The position numbers and the translations under genes were made by a program. Below are positions 56,134-64,000 of a stretch of 64,000 nt of DNA, in pieces. The stretch covers positions 94,251 through 158,250 of the forward strand of contig NZ_JAMHJQ010000018.1 in the NCBI RefSeq assembly GCF_023534745.1, in the 5' to 3' direction. The notes beneath the pieces are model-generated. The model worked only from the letters and a program-made list of their open reading frames with translations. It searched no databases and was not told the DNA's origin. The DNA is from Streptomyces sp. 35G-GA-8. Lineage in GTDB: Bacteria; Actinomycetota; Actinomycetes; Streptomycetales; Streptomycetaceae. Within the stretch, counting starts at the first letter, position 1. Each line of letters opens with the position of its first letter.

Positions 56134-56985
56134 ATGCCCGTGCACAGATCCGGAACGACCGGCCGTTCGTTCGCCGCCGCGGCCGGCGCTCTCCTCGCAA
56201 GTCTCGCGCTCCTGCTCACCCTCCCGGGTGCGGCGGGCGCCACCACCACCCCGGCCGACCCACCGGCCGGCAGCACCCCCGTACGCGGCTCGGCCCACAT
56301 GGGCATGGGCGTCATCGAGCACGACGGCCAGGGTCCGCTGCCCCGCGCGGACCGCGTCGTCCAGACAGAAGGCGTGGACGTCTCCGGCCATCAGGGGAAC
56401 GTCGACTGGGCGTCCCTGTGGAACAGCGGCGTCAAGTGGGCCTACGTCAAGGCCACCGAGGGGAACTACTACAAGAACCCCTACTTCACACAGCAGTACA
56501 ACGGCTCGTACAACATCGGCATGATCCGGGGCGCGTACCACTTCGGCACGCCGAACGACTCCAGCGGCGCCAACCAGGCCAACTACTTCGTGGACGGCGG
56601 GGGCGGCTGGTCGCGCGACGGCAAGACCCTGCCCGGCGTGCTGGACATCGAGTGGAACCCGTACGGCGAGCAGTGCTACGGCAAGACGCCGGCCCAGATG
56701 GTCGCCTGGATCCGTGACTTCCTGACCACGTACAAGGCCCGGACCAGCCGCGACGCGGTGATCTACACGGCCACGAGCTGGTGGAAGACCTGCACCGGCA
56801 ACTACGCGGGCTTCGGCTCCACAAACCCGCTGTGGATCGCCCGCTACAACACCACGGTCGGCGAGCTGCCGGCGGGCTGGGGCTTCCAGACGATCTGGCA
56901 GTACACCTCGACGGGCCCGATCGTCGGTGACCACAACAGGTTCAACGGCGCCCTGGACCGCGTCCAGGCCCTGGCGAACGGCTGA
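56134..56985 (+). CDS. Secreted GH25 lysozyme
   Basis: Glycoside hydrolase family 25 muramidase. A signal peptide (residues 1-36, hydrophobic LLASLALLLTLPGAAGA) is followed by the barrel: EGVDVSGHQGNVDWASLW, KWAYVKATEG, catalytic Asp/Glu in PGVLDIEWNPYG, and WIARYNTTVGELPAGWGFQTIWQYTS. Length 283. GGAGG lies upstream of the ATG. Single domain, no wall-binding repeats. Convergent with lon. Confidence 0.95.
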   Translation: MPVHRSGTTGRSFAAAAGALLASLALLLTLPGAAGATTTPADPPAGSTPVRGSAHMGMGVIEHDGQGPLPRADRVVQTEGVDVSGHQGNVDWASLWNSGVKWAYVKATEGNYYKNPYFTQQYNGSYNIGMIRGAYHFGTPNDSSGANQANYFVDGGGGWSRDGKTLPGVLDIEWNPYGEQCYGKTPAQMVAWIRDFLTTYKARTSRDAVIYTATSWWKTCTGNYAGFGSTNPLWIARYNTTVGELPAGWGFQTIWQYTSTGPIVGDHNRFNGALDRVQALANG

Positions 56986-57007
56986 CCGCACCGCCTCGCG
57001 ACACCAC

Positions 57008-57044
57008 GCGGTCCCGACCGGAACGGAGGGCCGGTCGGGACCGC
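57008..57044. terminator. Bidirectional terminator between lysozyme and lon genes
   Basis: GCGGTCCCGACCGG and its perfect complement form a 14-bp stem with a 9-nt loop, between two genes that converge. No T run, so it acts by stem stability. Confidence 0.75.
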
Positions 57045-57129
57045 GCTGTCATGGGCTCGTTGTCATCAGGAGCCGTCCGCGAAGGCGCGTGCGCGGCTGT
57101 CCGCGCAGGTGCCCGCGCGGGTGCCCGCG

Positions 57130-59541
57130 TCACGCCGCCGCTGAGACCAGGACCTCCGCCGGGGCCAGCGCGATGTCCAGGACCTGGCGGACATCCGTCA
57201 CCGGGTGGACCTCCAGCTTGTCGAGGATCTCGGCCGGGACATCGTCCAGGTCCGGTTCGTTGCGCTTCGGGATCACGACCGTCGTGATACCCGCGCGGTG
57301 CGCCGCCAGCAGCTTCTGCTTCAGGCCGCCGATGGGCAGGACACGTCCGGTCAGCGAGACCTCACCGGTCATGGCGACGTCCGTGCGGACCAGCCGCCCG
57401 CTGAGCAGCGAGGCCAGGGCCGTCGTCATCGTGATGCCCGCGCTCGGGCCGTCCTTCGGCACCGCGCCCGCCGGGAAGTGGATGTGTACGCCCCGGTCCT
57501 TCAGATCCGCCACCGGCAGCTCCAGTTCGGCGCCGCGCGAGCGGAGGAAGGAGAGCGCGATCTGTGCCGACTCCTTCATCACGTCACCGAGCTGTCCGGT
57601 CAGGGTCAGCCCTGAGCCGCCCGTCTCCGGGTCGGCCAGCGACGCCTCGACGTACAGGACGTCACCACCCGCGCCCGTGACCGCGAGACCCGTGGCCACG
57701 CCTGGCACCGCCGTGCGGCGCTCGGCCGGGTCCTGGGCGGACTCGGGTACGTGGTGCGGCCGGCCGATCAGCTTGCGCAGATGCCCGGCGCCGAGGGTGA
57801 ACGGCAGCTCCCGCTCGCCCAGTTCGTGCTCGGCCGCGACCTTGCGGAGCAGCCGCGCTATGGCACGTTCCAGGTTTCGTACGCCGGCCTCACGGGTGTA
57901 CTCGCCCGCCAGCTTGCGCAGCGCGTCCTCCTCCAGCGTGACCTCGCCGGGCTCCAGGCCCGCGCGCTCCAGCTGCCTGGGCAGCAGGTGGTCCTTGGCG
58001 ATGACGACCTTCTCGTCCTCCGTGTAGCCGTCGAGCCTGACCAGCTCCATACGGTCGAGCAGCGCCTCCGGGATCGCTTCCAGGACGTTCGCCGTGGCGA
58101 GGAACACCACGTCGGACAGGTCGAGTTCGACCTCCAGGTAGTGGTCGCGGAAGGTGTGGTTCTGCGCCGGGTCCAGGACTTCGAGCAGCGCCGCGGCCGG
58201 GTCGCCGCGGAAGTCGGAGCCGACCTTGTCGATCTCGTCGAGCAGGACGACCGGGTTCATCGAACCGGCCTCCTTGATGGCCCGGACGATACGGCCCGGC
58301 AGCGCGCCGACGTACGTACGCCGGTGGCCGCGGATCTCCGCCTCGTCCCGTACGCCGCCCAGCGCGACCCGGACGAACTTCCGGCCCATGGCGTGCGCGA
58401 CGCTCTCGCCGAGCGAGGTCTTTCCGACGCCCGGAGGGCCGACGAGGGCCAGTACGGCGCCGCCGCGACGGCCGCCGACGACTCCGAGACCGCGGTCCGC
58501 GCGCCGCTTGCGCACGGCCAGGTACTCGGTGATGCGTTCCTTCACGTCCTCCAGGCCGGAGTGCTCGGCGTCGAGCACGGCCTGGGCGCCCCTGATGTCG
58601 TACTCGTCCTCCGTGCGCTCGTTCCAGGGCAGTTCGAGGACGGTGTCCAGCCAGGTGCGGATCCAGGAGCCCTCGGGGCTCTGGTCGGACGAGCGCTCCA
58701 GCTTGTCGACCTCCTTCAGCGCGGCTTCCCGCACCTTCTCGGGGAGATCGGCGTTCTCGACACGGGTCCGGTAGTCGGCGGACTCGTCGTCGTCGCCCTC
58801 GCCGTTGATCTCGCGCAGCTCCTTGCGCACGGCGTCGAGCTGGCGCCGGAGCAGGAACTCGCGCTGCTGCTTGTCGACGCCTTCCTGGACGTCCTTCGCG
58901 ATGGACTCCGCGACGTCCTGTTCGGCGAGGTGTTCGCGCAGCTGCTCGGTGGCGAGCTTGAGCCGGGCCACCGGATCGGCGGTCTCCAGCAGCGCCACCT
59001 TCTGCGCGGTGGTCAGGAACGGTGAGTAACCGGAATTGTCGGCGAGCGTGGACACGTCATCGATCTGCTGGACGCGGTCCACCACCTGCCAGGCGCCGCG
59101 CTTCTTGAGCCAGTCGGTGGCGAGCGCCTTGTATTCCTTGATCAGTTCGGTCACGGATCCCGGAAGCGGATCGGGCGCCGTCTCGTCGACGGCGATGCCC
59201 TCGATCCAGAGGGCCGCGCCGGGTCCGGTCGTACTGGCGCCGACGCGCACCCGGCCCCGGCCGCGGATCAGTGCGCCGGGGTCTCCGTCGGAGAGCCGGC
59301 CGACCTGCTCGACGGTGCCCAGCACACCGGTCCCGGCGTATGTCCCGTCGATGCGCGGTACCAGCAGCACCTTGGGCTTGCCGCCGCCGTCGCCCCCATC
59401 ACGGGCAGCCGCCTGCGCGGCCTCCACCGCGGCGCGGACTTCGGCGTCGGACAGGTCCAGAGGCACCACCATGCCGGGCAGGACGACCTCGTCGTCGAGC
59501 GGCAGCACGGGAAGCGTGAGCGGTGTGGACGTGTCGGCCAT
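57130..59541 (-). CDS. lon: ATP-dependent protease Lon
   Basis: Hexameric AAA+ serine protease. N-terminal substrate domain (LTLPVLPLDDEVVLPGMVVPLDL), ATPase with Walker A GPPGVGKTSLGESVA and Walker B PVVLLDEIDKVG, and the proteolytic domain with the catalytic Ser in PKDGPSAGITMTTAL; the Lys follows downstream in the Lon pattern. Start MADTSTPLTLPV chosen; the 39-residue extension lies in the promoter. Length 803. A HspR-type operator is just upstream, as known for Streptomyces lon. Confidence 0.97.
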   Translation of the reverse strand: MADTSTPLTLPVLPLDDEVVLPGMVVPLDLSDAEVRAAVEAAQAAARDGGDGGGKPKVLLVPRIDGTYAGTGVLGTVEQVGRLSDGDPGALIRGRGRVRVGASTTGPGAALWIEGIAVDETAPDPLPGSVTELIKEYKALATDWLKKRGAWQVVDRVQQIDDVSTLADNSGYSPFLTTAQKVALLETADPVARLKLATEQLREHLAEQDVAESIAKDVQEGVDKQQREFLLRRQLDAVRKELREINGEGDDDESADYRTRVENADLPEKVREAALKEVDKLERSSDQSPEGSWIRTWLDTVLELPWNERTEDEYDIRGAQAVLDAEHSGLEDVKERITEYLAVRKRRADRGLGVVGGRRGGAVLALVGPPGVGKTSLGESVAHAMGRKFVRVALGGVRDEAEIRGHRRTYVGALPGRIVRAIKEAGSMNPVVLLDEIDKVGSDFRGDPAAALLEVLDPAQNHTFRDHYLEVELDLSDVVFLATANVLEAIPEALLDRMELVRLDGYTEDEKVVIAKDHLLPRQLERAGLEPGEVTLEEDALRKLAGEYTREAGVRNLERAIARLLRKVAAEHELGERELPFTLGAGHLRKLIGRPHHVPESAQDPAERRTAVPGVATGLAVTGAGGDVLYVEASLADPETGGSGLTLTGQLGDVMKESAQIALSFLRSRGAELELPVADLKDRGVHIHFPAGAVPKDGPSAGITMTTALASLLSGRLVRTDVAMTGEVSLTGRVLPIGGLKQKLLAAHRAGITTVVIPKRNEPDLDDVPAEILDKLEVHPVTDVRQVLDIALAPAEVLVSAAA

Positions 59542-59562
59542 GATCTCCCCTTCGGCAGTCAA

Positions 59563-59583
59563 GTTGAGCTGTACCGACTCAAT
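59563..59583. promoter_or_regulatory. HAIR-type (HspR) operator upstream of lon
   Basis: TTGAGC-N7-ACTCAA, close to the HspR consensus CTTGAGT-N7-ACTCAAG (11 of 14 fixed bases). It lies 22-42 bp upstream of the lon ATG, within the likely promoter. HspR control of lon is established in Streptomyces. Confidence 0.7.
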
Positions 59584-59704
59584 GCTTATGAGCCCCGGTA
59601 TGTTCCCCCGGCTTCGTTCGCTCTGAGCGATCACCGGTCTCGGGGCTCTGACCTGCACCGATGCTTCGGCCGCCGCCGAACGGTCCGCGTCTTAGCGTCG
59701 ATGT

Positions 59705-60415
59705 ATGAACAACTCGACGGACACCCTGACGGATTCCCCGACCGACGATTGCCTGACCGGCCCCCTGGCCGCTCCCGGGACGGACCATGTGGTCATCGAA
59801 CCCAGCGTTCTCTACTTCGGGACCCCCGTCGTCCTGCTCACCACCGAGAACGACGACGGCTCGGTCAATCTCGCCCCGATCTCCTCGGCCTGGGCGCTCG
59901 GGCAGGTGGTGGTGCTGGGGCTCGGTGCCGACGGGCAGACCGCGCACAATCTCAGCGCCGGTTCCGGGCCCCGTCGCGAGCTGGTGATCAGCCTGCCCGC
60001 TCCGGACCAGTGGCCCGCCGTGGAACGGCTGGCTCCGCTCACCGGACGCGATCCCGTCCCGGCGAGCAAGCCGCGCGGGTGCCGCTTCGAACCGGACAAG
60101 TTCACCGCGTCCGGCCTCACCCCGGCGCCCTCCCAGCTGGTCGGGCCGCCACGCGTCGCCGAGTGCCCGCTCCAACTGGAGGCGTACGCCGACCGGGTCC
60201 GGCCCGACGTCTCGGGCGGCTTCCTGATCGTCGAGGCGGTCGTACGGAAGGTGCACGCGGCCCCGGACATCGTCGTGCCGGGCACCGATCACATCGATCC
60301 GGGCGCATGGAGTCCGCTCATCTACAACTTCCGCCACTACTTCGGCCTCGGCCCGGAACGCGGCCACACCTACCGGAGCGAAACGGCGGGGGCGACGGCG
60401 TCCGCGCGGCGATGA
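59705..60415 (+). CDS. Flavin reductase-like domain protein
   Basis: A 236-residue protein with the split-barrel FMN-binding fold of flavoredoxins: LYFGTPVVLLTTENDDGSVNLAPISSAWALGQVVVLGL, and LQLEAYADRV near the middle. The family transfers electrons from NAD(P)H to flavin or is a flavin donor. TAGCGT six bases before the ATG suggests a leaderless mRNA. Divergent from lon. Confidence 0.85.
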   Translation: MNNSTDTLTDSPTDDCLTGPLAAPGTDHVVIEPSVLYFGTPVVLLTTENDDGSVNLAPISSAWALGQVVVLGLGADGQTAHNLSAGSGPRRELVISLPAPDQWPAVERLAPLTGRDPVPASKPRGCRFEPDKFTASGLTPAPSQLVGPPRVAECPLQLEAYADRVRPDVSGGFLIVEAVVRKVHAAPDIVVPGTDHIDPGAWSPLIYNFRHYFGLGPERGHTYRSETAGATASARR

Positions 60416-60541
60416 CCCTGGCCGGGACCCGTTCGTATGTATGGGTGCGGGTGTATGGGTGCGGGGGAAACGGATTGTCCTGTTCCAGCCCCTGCGAGCA
60501 GGATGTCGGGCGGTACCAGCCACCCGACGGAGAGGCCCGGC

Positions 60542-61246
60542 ATGTCCGCACCCGCACCCGATTTCGCGACCGCGTCCGACCTCGGTCCCGTCACGCTCGA
60601 CCGGCGGGACGGACCCCACGGCGAGATCGTGCTGCGCCGACGCGGTGAACGGCTGGAAATCATCGCCAACGGATGCTTCCTGATGGACACCTCGGACGGC
60701 CGCTCCGAGCGGCTGCTCATCGATGCCGCCCTGGCCGCGCTCCCCGAGGAGCGGCACCGGCCGGACGTGCTGGTCGGTGGCCTGGGGGTGGGATTCTCGC
60801 TCGCGCACGCCGCCGCCGAGCCCCGCTGGGGCCGGATCGTGGTGGTCGAGCGGGAGCGGGCCGTCATCGACTGGCACCGGGACGGGCCGCTGCGGCGGAT
60901 CTCCGGCGCGGCGCTGGCCGATCCGCGCGCTGTGATCCTGCACACCGATCTTGTGGAGTACCTGCGGACGACCACGGACCGTTACGACGCCCTCTGCCTG
61001 GACATCGACAACGGCCCCGAGTGGACCGTCACCGAGGACAACGAAAGCCTGTATTCGCCGGACGGACTGGCCGCCTGCCGTGCGCGGCTGAATCCGGGCG
61101 GTGTCCTCGCCGTATGGTCGGCGAATCCCTCCCCCGCCTTTGCCGAAGCGTTGGGGAATGCCGGATTCAGCGGGGTAAGGGCGGAAGAGATCCAAGTTGC
61201 CCGAGGCGTACCCGACGTGGTCCATCTCGCCGTTCGCACTGCGTAG
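60542..61246 (+). CDS. Spermidine synthase-like protein
   Basis: A 234-residue Rossmann-fold protein of the polyamine aminopropyltransferase class: LLIDAALAAL, VLVGGLGVGFSLAHA (glycine loop), VVVEREAVI-type acidic strand, and CLDIDNGPEWTVTEDNESLYSPDGLAA with the DxDNGP motif. The N-terminal beta domain is short. Activity as spermidine synthase is not certain. The start MSAPAPDF has GGAGAGG upstream; an earlier ATG frame is unlikely. Confidence 0.85.
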   Translation: MSAPAPDFATASDLGPVTLDRRDGPHGEIVLRRRGERLEIIANGCFLMDTSDGRSERLLIDAALAALPEERHRPDVLVGGLGVGFSLAHAAAEPRWGRIVVVERERAVIDWHRDGPLRRISGAALADPRAVILHTDLVEYLRTTTDRYDALCLDIDNGPEWTVTEDNESLYSPDGLAACRARLNPGGVLAVWSANPSPAFAEALGNAGFSGVRAEEIQVARGVPDVVHLAVRTA

Positions 61247-61349
61247 CCGGGAGGCTCCCGCTGCCTCTACGCTGCTCCACACACACCGATCTACATCTAC
61301 ATGCAGATCGCGGATCAAGGATCGCGGAACGCGTACCAGGGGCGGGGCG

Positions 61350-62083
61350 ATGGAGCAGACACACACCAGCCACAACGGAGTCGCGGCGACGCCCGGCGCC
61401 CAGCGCCGGGTGCTGGTGGTCGAGGACGACGCGACGATCGTCGACGCCATCGCCGCACGGCTGCGGGCCGAGGGTTTTCTGGTGCAGACGGCGCTGGACG
61501 GACCGGCGGCCGTGGACGCGGCCGAGGCCTGGCAGCCGGACCTGATGGTCCTCGACGTCATGCTGCCGGGCTTCGACGGCCTGGAGGTCTGCCGTCGCGT
61601 CCAGGCGCAGCGGCCGGTCCCGGTGCTGATGCTGACGGCGCGCGACGACGAGACCGACATGCTGGTCGGCCTCGGGGTCGGTGCCGACGACTACATGACC
61701 AAGCCGTTCTCGATGCGGGAACTGGCCGCGCGGGTGCATGTGCTGCTGCGCCGGGTGGAGCGGGCGGCGCTCGCCGCGGTGACCCCGCGCAGCGGCATCC
61801 TGCGGCTGGGCGAGCTGGAGATCGACCACGCGCAGCGCCGGGTGCGGGTGCGCGGTGACGATGTCCATCTGACGCCCACCGAGTTCGATCTGCTGGTCTG
61901 TCTGGCGAACACGCCGCGCGCGGTGCTCTCCCGGGAGCAGCTGCTCGCCGAGGTGTGGGACTGGGCGGACGCGTCGGGGACCCGTACGGTCGACAGCCAT
62001 ATCAAGGCGCTGCGGCGGAAGATCGGCGCCGAGCGGATCCGTACCGTCCATGGCGTCGGCTACGCGCTGGAGACCCCCGCTCC

Positions 62084-62087
<4 letters not shown>
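61350..62087 (+). CDS. OmpR-family response regulator
   Basis: A 245-residue regulator. Receiver: VLVVEDDATI, phospho-Asp in LMVLDVMLPGFDG (residue 69), Lys in YMTKPFSMREL; then a winged-helix DNA-binding domain (HLTPTEFDLLVCLANTPRAVLSREQLLAEVWDW...RTVDSHIKALRRKIG). The start MEQTHTSHNG was chosen. Its stop overlaps the start of the kinase gene by 4 bp (ATGA). Confidence 0.95.
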
Positions 62088-63364
<1,277 letters not shown>

Positions 63365-63633
63365 CGTAGAGTTCGAAGCGAAAGCGCACGATCTCCGGAC
63401 ACGGAGTCGGGGACGGGCGAGCAACCAGCCGTGTACCGGCCGTACCGGAGCGTCACGCGTTCCCGGCACAGCCGAAACCTGGCTTGTTTCCCGCCAATTC
63501 TTACGCTGAAACTCGCCGTCCGATGTGACTTGCACGACGATGGCACACCTGGCCTGCACCTCCTGGCCTGGTAGGCGTAGCCTTGATTCCCGCTGTCCAT
63601 CACCTTGTGAAGCGGAAGAGGGCGGTTCACGCC

Positions 63634-64000
63634 GTGTCGTCTCAGTCCCCCAGTAACGCGAGCATCTCGACCGACGAAGACGGGCAGGGCAAGCACCCTG
63701 CCGCGGCCTTCGGTGCCAATGAGTGGCTTGTCGACGAGATCTACCAGCAGTACCTCCAGGATCCGAATTCGGTCGACCGTGCCTGGTGGGACTTCTTCGC
63801 CGACTACAAGCCGGGCACCCCCGGTACGGCGGACACGTCCGGCAAGGCCGACGAGGCCACGGCGACCGCAGCCGCGGGGGCTGCGGTGCCCACGCCCCAG
63901 GCGACCGCCCCTGCTCCCGCCGCACCGGCCGCGCCCGCCGCCCCGGCCGCGGCCCCCGTCGCGCCGGCCAAGCCCGCTGTCGCCGCCCCGGCGCCCGCGC
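63634..64000 (+). CDS. sucA: 2-oxoglutarate dehydrogenase E1 / multifunctional decarboxylase, 5' part
   Basis: Only the first 122 codons are in the window; the gene is cut at the right edge. It begins at a GTG (VSSQSPSNASISTDEDG) and contains the E1 N-terminal segment NEWLVDEIYQQYLQDPNSVDRAWWDFFADYKPG, which precedes an Ala/Pro-rich linker as in the actinobacterial fused enzyme (KGD/SucA with E2-like domain). The thiamine-pyrophosphate part lies outside. The 269-bp gap upstream, 63365-63633, has no gene and should hold its promoter. Confidence 0.93.
   Translation, partial: MSSQSPSNASISTDEDGQGKHPAAAFGANEWLVDEIYQQYLQDPNSVDRAWWDFFADYKPGTPGTADTSGKADEATATAAAGAAVPTPQATAPAPAAPAAPAAPAAAPVAPAKPAVAAPAPA

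Overview
The window is high-GC DNA with actinobacterial gene content, and everything points to a Streptomyces-type chromosome. Indicators are GTG starts, an NrtL-type ArgS remnant, a four-gene conservon, a SARP regulator, Ku with a stand-alone LigD polymerase domain, and the block lysA-hom-thrC-thrB-rho-LCP-rpmE-prfA-prmC beside an atp operon. From memory, the two flanks match a conserved arm of Streptomyces chromosomes; a synteny comparison would be needed to confirm this.

Layout. Bases 1-19,700 are housekeeping genes, nearly all on the minus strand: the start of the atp operon (a subunit-I-like gene, atpB, atpE), a WecA-like transferase, glyA, a phosphatase-like protein, a Sua5-type enzyme, prmC, prfA, rpmE, an LCP protein, rho, the threonine/lysine genes and nrtL. 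Bases 19,800-23,600 hold a small protein, a NarL-type response regulator, and a convergent pair made of one sensor kinase and one degenerate kinase-like membrane protein.

Bases 23,780-32,827 are an accessory region holding a lasso-peptide gene cluster read on the minus strand: cyclase (C), RRE protein (B1), leader peptidase (B2), two precursor genes, and a heterodimeric ABC exporter. A SARP gene follows. The two precursor genes lie outside the supplied ORF set and were read directly from the bases. Their cores are predicted to be 18 residues each, with a Thr-Gly junction and an acidic residue at core position 8. Four heptamers with 4-bp spacers lie upstream of the cyclase gene in the geometry of a SARP box, so the local SARP is a good candidate activator.

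Bases 33,100-48,200 are mixed: a TetR/SDR pair with a perfect palindromic operator, tRNA-Arg(CCG), an orphan response regulator, Ku and LigD polymerase, a NERD protein, a FtsW/PBP pair, a short element with terminal inverted repeats that looks like a MITE, an amidase, an ADP-ribosylglycohydrolase, an AurF-like diiron protein, a TetR regulator and an NlpC/P60 protein. Bases 48,200-64,000 hold a StyA-like flavoprotein, a complete conservon (cvnABCD), a PP2C-like protein, a MarR regulator, a secreted GH25 lysozyme, lon with a HspR-type operator, a flavin reductase-like protein, a spermidine synthase-like protein, a two-component system and the 5' end of the 2-oxoglutarate dehydrogenase E1 gene, cut by the window edge.
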